The notes: a model not told the origin generated them from the letters alone. A stretch of DNA of 64,000 nucleotides from Reticulitermes lucifugus (GCA_026260175.1 JAKCWW010000021.1:4844-68843); one strand, 5' to 3'; numbered from the stretch's first letter, positions 47,326 through 60,604 are shown. Numbers and translations are program-made.

Positions 47326-48214
47326 AGATCATTATCTGCTTTACTACTTGGCCTTGTAAATTAACTGCTCGACGAAATATTAGTTTCATACGATAATAGT
47401 ATACTAGTCAACTACTGGACTCAGGCGGCGTGACAAACTTCTTTCTATGTAATTTCATCTACTTAAAAGCAGTCACAGTGGACGAGGAGCTTCTCGAAAC
47501 TTCTTCAGTAAAGGAGGCGAGAATGAAAGTTAAGCGCGACAATACTGACGTCCGTATTCTCGTCTGTTCTACGTTTGCTATCTATTTTGGCATATTGTAG
47601 GCCTATATATCATAATTGAATGTAGGATTCGAGTAGTTGCAATACCTGTTTCTTATTCGGGAAGTCCTGGGTCCAAATGTCAGTCGGAAGACCTTCAGCT
47701 GTAAAGCCTTTTGTAATTGTACTCACTCCCTCCAAACAAATTCCCGGACGGTACCTCAAATTAGTCAACGGGCACTCTTTTCCACATTCCACATCGCTAT
47801 ATGAATAAGAGAACTGCTTGACAAGCTGATAGGTGCTCAGATGGTGAAAAACTCTCCATTACTTTAAGAGGTCCGAATGTTTATTGTTGTGTTAAAGCAG
47901 ACCACGTCCCGAGAAGATGAATACTTCCTGTTCACACCCTCACACCACATTGTAAGGGAAGAAGGGTGTGGAGCTGACGGCTGTATTCCCGTGGCTCAAA
48001 AGAGGTTCCAGTTATGGACACTTATAAACACAGATAGAACAGTACCAGCGTCTTAAAAATTAACTTGAACTACGATAATTATCGATTAATTACTGTTGAA
48101 GAACTTTCTTTTTCACAGAGTCAGGTTGTATTTTGAGACTAACTCTGAAATACGTGGCTCTCGCAAATCCGCTGTCAAAGTTGACGTGTATAAAATATTA
48201 TTATACTGTATAGC

Positions 48215-48425
48215 AAAAGCAGGCCCTTAGGGTTCCAGGAGGTTGAGGGTCCCAGATTTCTAGACAATCGGCACATGAAGGTGGTAAGGTTGTCATCCCT
48301 ACGCACCGGCCGCCTTTACCCCCTAGGAAATATTTCTGGTACTCATTTCTATTAGAGTCTGAGTCGACCCCAGTGCGGCAGGAAGGATTATGTCAAGGAA
48401 AAGTTCCAATGACACCATCGGGTTA
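48215..48425. repeat. Dispersed repeat, family 4
   Basis: Second copy of the repeat at 36105, more complete: AGGGTTCCAGGAGGTTGAGG, then ACATGAAGGTGGTAAGGTTG, TCATCCCTACGCACCGGCCG, CCTTTACCCCCTAGGAAATA, TCATTTCTATTAGAGTCTGA, GTCGACCCCAGTGCGGC and AAAGTTCCAATGACACC. The CCTTTACCCCC and ACTCATTTCTATTAGA blocks suggest a distant link to SINE family 2. Confidence 0.6.
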
Positions 48426-49689
48426 TACTGTATACAGTCGACACATATTACAAGGAAGCTGTTCAACAACCACCAAGCGCAAGTCCATCCTGATTCAGTC
48501 GCAGTCGTCAGGCTATTATAACTAATTGGCGGAAATTATTAAGACTTTAGACAGGAAATCAGGCAGACAAAACTAACAATTTGGATCGTAATTCTCCCTC
48601 AACAAAGTGCAGACATCGTATTTGTCACATGTGACTTTATGGACTGATTTGGCAAAATGTCGGAGGCTTATGACCCGGCAACAAATTCGAATACACGTCT
48701 GTTACTACAATCCTATTTCATTTCATGTTTCACCCAAAATCGTGTTTCTCTCCACTTTGTTCTAGGATAGCGACGTATTACAATCTATTGCATTTTGGAC
48801 TATAATTCACAAGCATTATCATATTTACCTACGTTATACTTCACTTGTGCACCTGACAAATATTTCTTTCACGCCGTAAAACTTTCATTACACGTACAAT
48901 TTGTCTGTCCAATTAGCAAACCTCTAACTAGAGGGATTTTCGACAATCGCTAGCAATACGTTGAACACACGAGTGGAACAGAGGAACATCAGGGCCCCCT
49001 GATAATAACTAACATACAGCTTACTCTCGTTCATCAACAAACCACAACACTGATTGCGCCAAACAAAAACGAATCGTTGTTTAAATTTGTGTGTGGAGTT
49101 GGGTGGGTGGATGGGAGATAACAAGCGTTTTCACGCTTACAGTTCTATCACTGCGGACAAGGGTGATACAAAGGTCTCTAAGTTTGGCGGTACTGATTAG
49201 AGGATGTGATTGAAGCCACAGCTGGAGCTGTCCCTTCATTATATCTAATAACAATTGCTCCAAACAAGAAGTTTTAAGAAAGGGGTAAATATTTACACCG
49301 CGAATGAAATCCAATTTATAAACGTGAAAGGTCCAAATAAATGCAGCAATATTTTTCATCAGTGCAAAGCTAAATGGAAAAGGCCACTTCGAAGACTTGG
49401 CGTAGATGGACGGTAATATTAAAATACTCGTAGATAATGACTTTACAGACGCTCCGGTATAGGGGACAGAATGGGACTTCATTAAAACAGCATTAAAGAA
49501 GAACTGAAACGGCGGAGATGACATTTTTGAGGCCAATTATAGGATATACACAACATGACCATACCACAAATTAAATAAATAAGAACTAAATACCGATGTA
49601 AAATTTAGAGGAAATTACTGTAGATCATGGAGGAAAGTGGAGGCAACATTTATTAATAATTAACGACACACGCGTTAGATATCTGGTAT

Positions 49690-49800
49690 ATGACTACACA
49701 CCGACCGGCCGAAGAAATATAGGCCGACCAAGGAAAGGACAGACAAGCAATCATCAAGACGAAACAAGTCTGGAATGGTTTATACCCTGCTGATGTTGAT
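49690..49800 (+). pseudogene. Possible non-LTR element tail
   Basis: A short stretch translates RRNIGRPRKGQTSNHQDET, then WFIPC and a stop. GRPRKRW followed shortly by a hydrophobic end is typical of the last residues of several insect LINE ORFs. There is no supporting upstream domain. Confidence 0.3.
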
Positions 49801-49975
49801 TATTAGTCCATTATAAACAAACACTCTAGAAGTGCTTCCCATTGAGCAAAATTCTGGTACAGTTCCATAAGCCTCCCAACTCTTTCGTGTGTACAGATGG
49901 TTGTTTTCTACGTAACTTCCAAAAACAAGAGGCCATTCACAGATTTGTCTCCCCATTAGAGACAGGTATCGAGAT

Positions 49976-50000
49976 AATTATAATTATAATTATAATTATT
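49976..50000. repeat. (ATAATT)n microsatellite
   Basis: Four ATAATT/TAATTA units in an AT-rich segment. Confidence 0.7.
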
Positions 50001-50635
50001 GTAATGTAGTTTGTAAAACTGTTAACATTTTTAGAATTTTTCATTTACTGTAAATTACATCATTGGATATGTAGTATACGTTGTATTTGTTAATGTTTGT
50101 TTTTTCTACTGTTTGTTTATTTTTGCTCGTGATGACTTGTGATTGGCCGTAAGTCTTTCCCTATGAGGAAGTATCGAAATTTGTCCTTAAGTATCATAAT
50201 AGCTTCCTGAAAAATGTTTCCCAAATCCGACTAAGTGATAGGCTAATATCGTCCCCAAGGTGCAACGTTCTTTTTTTTTTTACAGCTGCGCGCACCTGCT
50301 GCTGCTCTGGGCAGAAAATTTTTACACGACCTGACGACTGAGCGACACTTTAAAAGTTCTTTGTGATATGCACAATAAGAATATTTACAATGAAAAATGA
50401 AAAATTCCAGCTGCGCGGCAACAATTCAGTGTGGGTGGGAGTATTTCAGTTACTGCGCGGCCGCACACCCGCGCAGCTTAGAGGGAACATTGCCAAGGTG
50501 TGTCCTCTTCCCAGGATGTGTCTCTTCTGCAGTTTCGAGCTGGAAAATTTAGACAGACGTCGTGTCCTAAAAGAGCCTATATCATCATCATCTTCATCAT
50601 CATGTCTCTTGTCACAGGCCTTTTCTTACTGGTAC

Positions 50636-50965
50636 TTACCCTCTTGAACCAGCTGTGATCCCAACCGCACAGGCTTAAAGTTTCAGACTGCAGTACTTTC
50701 CGTATTATATGTTCTGTTCCAAGTATATCCCTTTCCTAGTGAACATATTGAGTGTGCTACAGGTATGGCTTCCAAATTTTTCTTCAAAATATTTGTTACT
50801 ATTCCGATGGCCCCAATTATTACCGGCATGATCACACATTTCATGTCCCACATTCGTTGTATCATCAAACTCTTGTATTTAATTCCTTGTCTGCTTCCTT
50901 TTGTGTGGCATTCCTGTCCGCTGGTATTACCACATCTATCAGTACGCATATTTTCTCTCTCTTTC
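50636..50965 (-). pseudogene. LINE ORF2 C-terminal remnant
   Basis: The minus strand encodes RTDRCGNTSGQECHTKGS, then KYKSLMIQRMWDMKCVIMPV, IGAIGIVTNILKKNLEAIP, SICSLGKG and a tail SLKPVRLGSQLVQEG. This is the recurrent C-terminal pattern of one insect LINE group (DVVIPAD-N, KELKYKNL-IEIQRMWNMK, PVI-GATG-VTKGLKK-LE-IP, SLQKTA-LGT-HI-RKVL). Stops, small frameshifts and loss of upstream RT domains show it is dead. A CAT/ATG trinucleotide run near 50583-50602 probably marks the 3' tail. Confidence 0.6.
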
Positions 50966-51737
50966 TTTTTTTGTTCTTAATTTCTATACTTGTTTTTGTT
51001 GTTGCGCCAATGCGGCAATTTCAGTTAGTAGTAACTTTCATATATTCAGAAGACAACAGATCACACTTAGATGTGATAATATTTTCAGCGTTACATCATA
51101 AGATGCCTTAATAAATTATTTAAGTATTCTTGTGTTTGTTTTGCATGTGTCTGTTTCATGTGTCCTGTTTACTGTCGTTTGTAATTTGTGTTTGTATATT
51201 ATGCTGTTTCTGTTATTGGCCACTTGACTGGTGGTGACTCGGGACGTTAATAAACAAGAACTGAAGTGAATTGAATTATTGTTGTTGTTTTGTTCTGTTA
51301 AAGAATAGCGTACAATTTAGACAGCGGAAACAGTGAGACAGATTTGTTTGGCAGGGCACATTGAAGACAGACGTTCAGTCAGGATGGCAGCTGTAGCCGC
51401 ATCTCACCGCAGTCTCCACTATTGGCTTTTTGATTAGCTCCCTAGCGCTCTTCCAATCTTTCCTCCTCCTCTTCCCTTTTCTCTCTTTTAACGGGTCGCT
51501 GGAGGCAGGTTGCTCCTAACAGGATTTCGAACCAATGGAGGATGAGCAGTGGGCGATCTACACTTTTGAGACCGGAAAATGTTGACAGATATTTGTATTT
51601 ATGGTCGGATTTCGCTCATCAAAATGATGAAAATTAAGTTGAATTGTACAGCGTGGAAACATATATTATTGACACGTGTAACACTGTACATTTGTCAAAA
51701 CTTGCGTGTTTATTTTAATGTGTTTTCAGTGACAGTA

Positions 51738-51765
51738 ATAATTATTATTATTATCATTATTATTA
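51738..51765. repeat. (ATT)n microsatellite
   Basis: Interrupted ATT units in AT-rich sequence; possibly the tail of an unrecognised retroposon. Confidence 0.7.
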
Positions 51766-52027
51766 AATTATCAATGTCCTTGTTTTTCAAGTAACTTATT
51801 AATTACAATTTTAATATATATTTTTATTATTAGCTTTCATGTCGATCTAAAATTTTATTTAATCTTAGTACTTTGCTCCTGTTTTGTATTGGGCGTTGCT
51901 CTTGTCTTGATTTGCTTTGTTTGTGGTCTCTTTGTTCTAGTTCAGTTTTTGTACTTGATGAATAGGCTGCTGACCAGCACGTAAATAAATAAGAAATTGA
52001 ACTGAAGTACAAATATTACTGTAGTTT

Positions 52028-52070
52028 GTGTTGTTGCTTTTGTCGTTGTCGTTGTTGTCGTCATCATCAT

Positions 52071-52102
<32 letters not shown>

Positions 52103-52500
52103 GCAGTATCCTCCTCATTGTCACTATTAGCATTTACATTCACAGCACTAAACTGGAAGACTGCGTGTTATAGCAGTCTTCTATTTTTATTCAGAACCAG
52201 CGGAATACCCGTTCTTCGTCCTGGACATGGCTATTTCCCTTGTCAACATCCAAAAAATTTAAAAAAATAAAATTCGTATTACTTTTCATATTAGCATTAT
52301 TAATGGTGGTGGTAGTAATTGTATTAGTAATAGTATTACTAGTAGTATTGTGTAATTGGCCAATACGCTGTCGAGTCAGCACGCAAATAAGTGAAAATAC
52401 AATTTAAGCAGTGGTGGTGGTAGTGATGTAACGATTACGATATTAATAATAGTGGTGGTAGTAGTAGTTTTAGTAGTAGTTGTTGTCTTTGTGTGATTTA
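52028..52500. repeat. Trinucleotide microsatellite cluster
   Basis: GTTGTCGTTGTCGTTG and a CATCATCATCAGCAGCAGCA run with more CAG units (52058-52107) are followed, after about 180 bp, by GTGGTGGTAGTAATTG, ACTAGTAGTATTG and a second GGTGGTAGTAGTAG block (52409-52487). The Ala, Leu, Asp or Ser homopolymer frames reported on both strands come from these repeats. Confidence 0.8.
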
Positions 52501-55500
52501 CAATGACTTCGCAATGCGAGGGGCTATGCACTGAACTAATCAGTATTTATATGCCCAATGAAATGAAATGTATTACTCTAGGTTCTCACAGCCTTGTTGA
52601 AAATTAAAGTCCTTTGACATATGACGCCTTATCGATTGGTAATTAGTTACAGAAGTTTCGGATGCGCTTACTGCCCATTTTTGGACTGATAAAGTTGTTT
52701 TTATTTTTCCTCAAGACTTTTAGCCTTGTGTGACTTGTTCTACGCCCTTTCAACATTATTTGATTTCGCCATTCGAATTTCCGTTCAAGAACAAAGTTGA
52801 GAAGAGAACCAGTCTTGAGTACACATATTTAATACATCTGTACTATATGACATTTCTTTCCTTCTTAGTATCATCATTTATTAATTACAGATACATAGTA
52901 ACACTGAGCGCTTTGTTCTAACAACGCACATAAACCTAAACACTTTACAATTACTGAAGGTGCTCTCACTTTTGGTTTGTGGGTGTTATTTGTTATTTAC
53001 AGACCGTAAACCTCAGGATTTGTTCAAGTTCTCTACAGCACGGAACATTGTAATTCTTGCTACGCTCCACTCCAGTAAAAATCAGCTAGATTTAGCCCCC
53101 TCTCCTCCTACCCGTAAACTCAACCCCAGTTCTATCATCATCCCCCTGTACCTCTCGGTCAAACTGCCGTAAAAAAAAGTCGGATAAAAACCTAGTTAAC
53201 TTGCTAGTTAAGCTTCATTAAATTTGTTCAAACACAGCTTTAACCAGCGTTCTATTCCACATACCAATGTTCCGCTTTTCTTTAGCATTGATTGAATGTG
53301 GGTGGGGGGGGGGATTCGGGCGAGAAAAAAACGGATCATCCTAAAAATGCTGGACGCAAGGAGACGACGCAAATCCTTATGTTAACTGCACAAAATGAAG
53401 TCAGTAGCCTAAAAGTATAACAAGGAGGTCATTCGTCCATCTCCCGGGTAGATCAGTGCATATAGCGGGAACAAGTCATTCCGAAACGCCGGCAAGTAAC
53501 TCACACTGCACGACGTAATATTTCAGAAAAATTAGTCTAGACCAGTACTCCCCAAAGTGCGCTCCGCGGATACATGTCGGAAATTGCTACTTTAAAGTCA
53601 ACTTATTTTTTAATTAAGGGAATAGTGTTTCGTTAAAAATAATCGCGGAACTTCTTTAATTGGCTATGTGTTTATTTCGTATGGCCTTTAGAATATCTAA
53701 TTAAGAAACTTCCTGTATCCACGAAGCGAGCGACAATCATTTTAATTAAGGTCAAATCACGCAATGCATTATTACGTATGTTACTTGTATATATTCGTAG
53801 CTATCTAAAGTCAGTTCTGAGATATAAATTTTTAATCTTAGATACCCATCATCCGAACAATCTATACTATTTACATTAGCAAGGATGTGAGGATCCGTGG
53901 CTATTTTTCGAAACCAAAAGGGGTCCGCGAGCAAAACAAATTATGGGAAACAATGGTCTAGATAACTCATTTGTCGAAAAGTTTCATTTTGATCTGTTTC
54001 GGTCCATTACAATCCCTAAGTCAAAAGAAGATCTAATGAGAATTTACAAAGAAAAAAGAGACTAGCTAAAATATTTACCAATAAATCATATACGTTTTTT
54101 TAAATAAACTCTACCGACATACTTAAATCGTTCATTTCTTATATCACACATCTACTTAATGTTTCTAAATACACGTATAATAGACTACATTTCAACGTGT
54201 ATTTTGGATGAATAAATTCTAAAAATGATGTGAAAATTAAAAAATACACTTTAACTACTTAATTGACGCATACAATTTAGTGCATTGCATGGGATAAACA
54301 ATTGATTGTCATTATTTTCACTGAACTCAGGTCCAAAACTTCTTGTTTTATTTGTTTCTGAAATCGTAATATCCCGGATGGAGTATGCGGATCTGTGGCA
54401 ATTCATCAGATTACTCTCCCACACTTTCAATAGCAAGCTGCCTCTCACCTTAAAGCAGAGTCGTGTGTCATTAGGACAAGAATTAACACAAACATCACGC
54501 AGAGAAGACTGTTCAATGTGCATCAAATTTTGGATTACAAATGGAATATTTGTGATTTCATGTCTGCCATTGAAACTTTAACGTGACTCTTATTAAAATA
54601 GCCGTTGGTGAGGAACGAGAATGCAGAGAGAATGAAGCATTAAATGTAAAAATTATTTACTTTAAGCCTCTGCGACGGGCCGATCACTCGTCCAGAGGAG
54701 TCCTACCGAGTGTGGTGTGTCTAACTGTGTGTGATGTCGAAACCTCAACAATGAGGCGGCTTGGACCCGAGTAGGGCTGTTGCGCCACAAGAAAAAAAAA
54801 GTACTTTAATTAGTGTTTTTGCATGGTCAATATACTCGTATACAGAAATATGCATTTAAGCATTTAGTCACATCGCAATAGTGACGGAGGCATATGTTAT
54901 TGCTTTAAACAGCCGTAGGAAAAAGAGCATAGTTGATTTACACGTTTTTATCCTGAAGAGAGTTCATAAAGTAATAAGGACCTAAAAATATGGCATGAAG
55001 AATGAACGTTTGTGCAGTGAAGTAAATTAGAGTAGTTTCTGCTTCCGCAATTTCTTGTCTGTTTCGTGTAATCAATTAATTAATTATAAGTTTAATAATA
55101 AAGGACGGTCTATGAAATTCTTAATAGTCGGAAGACATTTCATTGGTAAAGCTGTCTAATTCGCCTTAATGAAAGTGACTGGCACTCTTTGTGTAGACTA
55201 CAGCAAGACAATTAGCTCTGTGACGCAATTCTAATGAGACAAATGACAACCGCGACTCCTCTGCCAGCCCTGCGACGAGGTGAATAGCTAAAACATTGTA
55301 ATTGTACGTGCAGTTCAGTCTGCTGTAAATTTTGAACTTATTAGGCCTAATTGGTTCGTTCTAGTAAATAAATATTTAAAGATGCGGAAAAATTACCCAT
55401 AAAGACACAAAACTTCACAGGATAATGTTTCTATACAACGACGGTATTCGTTTTTTAGTTCTTACCCTTCCTCAGCAGTGGGAATTGCAGACCCTCTTTC

Positions 55501-57370
55501 GCAGGAGAAGGCACTGCAGAACCTCCCCATCTTGGACTAACAATCGTACTACATGTTCGGGAAGCCCCGCTTTAAAATTTCGACCAGAAAACCAGCTCTG
55601 ACGACCTAGGTTTTTCTTGTTTTTATTCCCTCAAATAACAAAGCACATTCCTATCCTTTACAAGGAAACCTTCCTACTATTAGTGGTACAGACTTGCAGC
55701 TACAAAGAGCGGCTTTAAATAAACCATGAATAAATGCGTAAGTATAACACATCTACACTGTTGAATAAAACATTATAAGATTGTGGATTAAGTAGGTAAG
55801 AAAGAAAGCAGGGAAGACAGAAAGAATGAAAGAAAGACTAAATTAAAGAATGAACGGATGAATACGTAGAAAGCTACTGAAAGCTCAAACACTAGTGTTT
55901 GAGTGTGTTCAAATTAGTACGTTATGATATATTTAAATGCGACACGCCGACAAAATTTATCTTCAAATATTCATCTTAACCTCCCACACGATTAAAAAAT
56001 TGTAAAAATGAAATATCATCATAGAAAAAAATGGTTAAGGACAAAAAAAACAAAGTTTGACTCGATGCTGAGTAAATTCAGCGCAGCTAACAGCCTGATA
56101 ATTAAACTCTTTACTTTTACCCGTTTTAACAAATTGAAGTACATAAATATATATTTCTACAGTTTATAGGGCACGAGGGACAATTTTTGTCTCATTGTAA
56201 AATTAATAACATAAAGTGCCTTAAAGGGCACGAAAGTGTTTGAAATATTTGTGAATCCTACTGGAGCAATATAAACTCTACGTTTACTTTTATAGGCTAT
56301 ATAAGCGAAAGAAATTAAGAAAAAATTTAAAAGAATAGAGGAGGACCAAAAAATAAAAAAGTAAACACACCTTAATAAAGGTTAAGTACAAAAATTATAC
56401 AATGCAGTTTAGGACACACATCGAAACCGTGTAACCTACAATTTCTTCGCCGTTACAGTTAATCGATGCTGTGCTCAAATTGCGCTCAACAAATTTCGTG
56501 ACACGATAGCAGCGCTCCCTTGTCACTTGAGGCTGGGTAGCAGGTGGTTCCTGTTTGACAATACACTAATGTTTACAGCCCTGCCTACATACAGTACACA
56601 TTCGTGCTACATTATCTTTCTTCCAGCATCTATAGAGACTCAAAACAGGCTCGTCCACTTTAAGAAAACGTAATGTTTCCCATTAACATGGTACGTCCTT
56701 CAAACAGCGCACTGCGCTTTGAAGCATGTTTCTTCGTTTATTCATCAACGTTATATTAACTGCTTGGTTAAAGTAAAAAATAATACGAGATAAGAAACAT
56801 TTTTCTTGGTTAATATATCAACGTTGTATTGACCACTTAATTTATGTAGCACGAAATAAGACATTTGAAACAAGTTTCTTGGCTCATTTAACAATGTCGC
56901 GTTAACTGCTTCGTTGATGAACAAGAAACAACGGTATAATTATGGAAGATGATTTGAGAATAATACCGTGACAAATATTCCGACCTATTAATTTACTGTT
57001 TCTGTTTCCGGGGGTTGTCTGAAAGACAGAGGGAAGCCACAAAGAATGTCAGTGAGTACAGCCGCCTTGCGGACCGATAATTAAAAGGGACTCTGCTGAC
57101 CTCGGAACAGTAGGGCCGATCACTAAAAATCGATGTAAAATCTGCCCACCAGGCAAGGGTTTCGAAACACATACCTAAAATCCACTTTATTCCAAAATAA
57201 AAGATGAAGCAAACATTATTCATTTGTAAAGGGTTTTGACGATGGTACGTGTACATTACACGTAGGATTACTGGCTATTAGACTTGTTTCCGTCGTCTAC
57301 AGTTCCGTACAGAACGCAGCGAACCAGTGATTCAAAAAAGCCCTTCTCTCGGCCCAACTTAGTAGGTATT
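52501..57370. other. No recognisable element
   Basis: Nearly 5 kb of AT-rich sequence with a 10-G run at 53304-53313, a GAAA-type purine run at 55800-55865 and short domain-free frames. It may belong to the large upstream intron or to the 5' flank of the homeobox gene. Confidence 0.5.
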
Positions 57371-57374
57371 TCTC

Positions 57375-57440
57375 CGTTTTTGATCTGAGGACAGAACTAG
57401 ATCCGGCTTCCGAAACGCCGTGTGCTCTTCGGAACACCAG
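57375..57440. mobile_element. Foldback MITE core fragment
   Basis: TGATCTGAGGACAGAACTAG and ATCCGGCTTCCGAAACGCCG with TGTGCTC closely parallel CATCTGAAGATGGAAGACGA and CAGCTTCCGAAACGTCGTG at 60925-60960. Confidence 0.4.
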
Positions 57441-57931
57441 ATGATAGACGAACTCCAGAATACAACTAATCCTCTGAGTAAACATGGTGGCCAGCAAAGG
57501 GGACCTACAGATTACTGTGGGATTGCTTCAATGGTGGGAGGCATGGTACAAACCACGTTTAGATAGTTTTGACTTTATTACAGGCGAGGGGAAAGGCAGA
57601 CATGTGGGGAAATGTGCAATGTGTCGACTGGTCTCCAACTTTCAGACATTCTGTAAGGACGGTCTTGGCCGTCTCTTGTATAACCCTATCACCATTAGTA
57701 TATGTAATTATAAGCTAGTGGACGTTTCTTTTGAGGACAGCCAACTTCAATAGTTGCATTAGCTAGTGTAAAGCGTAACTTAAGAATTTAAACCAGCAAT
57801 CCTTGACTTCTCAATATCGAACAGGTCGAACAGGTACTGATACCACAAGTAAATGAATATAAAGGATACCTTAACATGCAATAAATTAAAGAAACGTAAA
57901 GGCAGGTCTCGTAATATGATCTGTACTTTAT

Positions 57932-58024
57932 GAACGCAACCACACTTTTATTTATAACTTAGGTTTTATGTACTACAGCATCAACAACTAAGATGATAAA
58001 ACCCCCCCTCCCTTAAAATCTCAT
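57932..58024. repeat. Repeat pair member B
   Basis: GAACGCAACCACACTTTTAT, TTATAACTTAGGTTTTATG, TACTACAGCATCAACAACTA, a C-run and TTAAAATCTCAT correspond to 38414-38503 with the same orientation. It is about 270 bp before a LINE tail. Confidence 0.6.
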
Positions 58025-58294
58025 TCGTGGCGTTTACGTGTTATTCATGACCTTGAAAATGTGCCAAGGTAAGACATTTGAGAAAGACACTTGCAATCAA
58101 AATTGCCGCATGTAAAAATTAAGAGCGTAAATTCGGCTAATGCCTGCTACATATCGGTCCAGAATCTTTTATCTTCCCATTGCTGAGAATGATACTTGGA
58201 CCTAAGAGGAACCAGTTAACAGGAGACTGTATAAGACTGCGTAATAAGGAGGGCCATGAGATTTGCTTACCAAATATTATTCGGGTGACCAAAT

Positions 58295-58605
58295 CAAATA
58301 CATCAAATATGAGAAGGGCGTGGCAGGTACATGCGTATGAACAAGAGAAATGTATACAGGGGTTTGCTGAGAATAAATTAAGAAAGGGACAACCTCCAAG
58401 ACCTAACTATCGATGGGAAAATCATGTTAAAAAGGATCCTTAAAATAGAATGGGAGAGAATGAACTGGGTTCACATGGCTCAGGATAGGAACAAGTGGCA
58501 AACTCTTGTAATGAACCTAAGGGTTCTATAAAATGGGCGGAATTTCTTGACTACCTGAGGAACTGTTAGCTTCTCAAGAAGGTCATTGCTACATGGAGGT
58601 AGACT
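58295..58605 (+). pseudogene. LINE 3' end, copy of the same family
   Basis: Plus-strand frames give FAENKLRKGQPPRPNYRWEN, HVKKDP, then WVHMAQDRNKWQTLVMNLRV-like codons and the 3' UTR AATTTCTTGACTACCTGAGG with TAGCTTCTCAAGAAGGTCAT. An open frame of 87 codons (58180-58443) covers the first part and is a relic, not a host gene. Confidence 0.6.
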
Positions 58606-60604
58606 GCTCGACATTTAGACACTTATGATAGGATCTGCGGACCTACAAAAGACGAGAGGCACGTGTAACCATATCCAATGTTCAACTTCCCCTCGAACTG
58701 GATATCCCTGAAAGACATGTCTCAGCCACTGAACCTCGCCTTCTGTTCATTCTGGCAACTAGGTATTGGGTTAATATCATGTGTGGAGCATGTGGTTGGA
58801 GTCTGAGGGGTTCCTGAGCCTGTAGGGATGAATAGTGAATGAGAACAGCTAATAGAGACACGCTAGTAATAATAGATCTGTAGGCAACACCTTCTTAATC
58901 AGTTGTGTAAATACCGGTGCCAACTGAACCTCCTTTTATAGACTACTGTACCATCTGGGGTGTGTTCGCGACATGAGAGAAGGTTTAAGAGTGTCACCCA
59001 TTTAGAAACTTCAGACACATGGATATAAATTGGCAATATTTCATGACGCTTTCCCCGGACTGCGGGAGGTTCGCACAAAACTTGCGAAGTTCCTGTTTCT
59101 CTGTCTTACCTATAATATTTTATCCTTCATAAAAGAGTTCTACATGATCAAACTTTGATAAAAATTAAGTAGCAATTTCAGAATTTATGTAGAGTCCAAT
59201 AACATGTATGACGAACAAACTTATCTTTAACCAACTAAACTGCAGAAAATTAACACAAGTTTTTTTCAATCAATTTCCTAAATACAATCTCCTCGCGGTT
59301 TAATCTTTATTAACTTTCACTATTTCAGGACTCTTGAAAGGGTATAAAGTGTGAGTAACAAAATTTATGTAAATTTCCCTTCGTCAAATTCTACCAGTTA
59401 TGAGTAGACCTTATTAACACAACAATTTTTATTTGAAATTTTACTGAAAAAATGTCACTCGGAATAACAAAAATAAAGAGACGACAGCGTCAAAGCAAAT
59501 GTTATAAGTGCGGGAAAGATTTAAAACGAAGAATCTGAAGAGAGACCTAGCAGTAATATTAAAAAATAAATAAATATTTGTATTTTTTAATTGTGTTTAA
59601 TAAGAGTAAAGACAGAAGATTTAATTCTGATCGCTTACTTATTCATTGCAAAGTTTTAATTTCTCAGCAGTTTCAATAAGTATCCACTAACAATACACAG
59701 GTCACCGTAGCATTACTTATTTATTACTAATTCAAACAAATTCAGATCTCGTGTATTTGTTCGTAAAAAATAAAATGCCACATTTAAAATAAGGGCGTTT
59801 ATCGCTGTTTTGTTTCAAATTTTTTCCGCTGTTTATAAGACAGCATCGGAACTTAGGATTCACGATTGATAATAAAGATGAAATAACATTAGAACGCACC
59901 GGAACGCCTACGCTGTACTTACACTTCCCAACTTGTTAATCTTATGAATGGTTGGACGTCAGTTACAAGTTTGGTACTGAATTTTTACCGGCAATGATTC
60001 TGTAGATAAGCTTTTCTAAGTAATTAATATTTTGGAGTTTCCTTTTTTGGAATTAGTTTGGTTTATCGCCACTTCTCTTACGTATTTCTGTAGGCCTGTT
60101 TGTAGTTGCAGTTGGCCGCACAACTCAGTTTCGTTCCAGAGTGTGTGTGGGGTGTCACAGGACATCTGCTGAAGTCTGCAGCAGGTTTCTGGGATGGAGG
60201 GCGCCTCTGTAGGGAGTAGCCAATAAACTAATGACTCTTGCGGCGCTCGCTCGTTCCCTGGTGGCTGGCGGGAAGAGAAAAGAGCAGTCGGCGTTGTATC
60301 GTCCATCATATTGCCAATTAGAATATTGAACATCACTAACCACGGATGCCTGTATAGAATCGCTGTCACTTTCAGGAGTATGTACAAAAATGCTAGAACC
60401 TGAGCCTTTCATATCTTCCTCTGGAATACTATACCAAGTTTACGAGCTCATAATTGATTTGTCTTCCAAAATGGCATGTAGGCTACTGAAAAACCTAATG
60501 AACACACGGCCACTTACATCGGGAGGTGTAAAGGAACCAGTCGTGGGATAGTTATGTTATAGCCCAACAAGGAAGAATGGTCAAAAAAGGTAAAACATTT
60601 TCCC
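58606..60604. other. No recognisable element; overlapping minus-strand frames at 60016-60412
   Basis: AT-rich sequence. Near its end two overlapping minus-strand frames lie in a more GC-rich patch: one reads EEDMKGSGSSIFVHTPESDS near 60400, the other ends with NQTNSKKGNSK. They do not resemble the N-terminus of PHOX2 proteins or a known transposase, and no splice structure can be assigned. Confidence 0.4.

Noticed and set aside
51937-52143. Homopolymer Ala/Leu/Asp frames on both strands
   Set aside because: Produced by CAG/CAT/GTT trinucleotide microsatellites.
60510-60535. Possible HYPDIY-like coding on the minus strand (TACATCGGGAGGTGTA)
   Set aside because: The translation does not match the homeodomain block in any frame.
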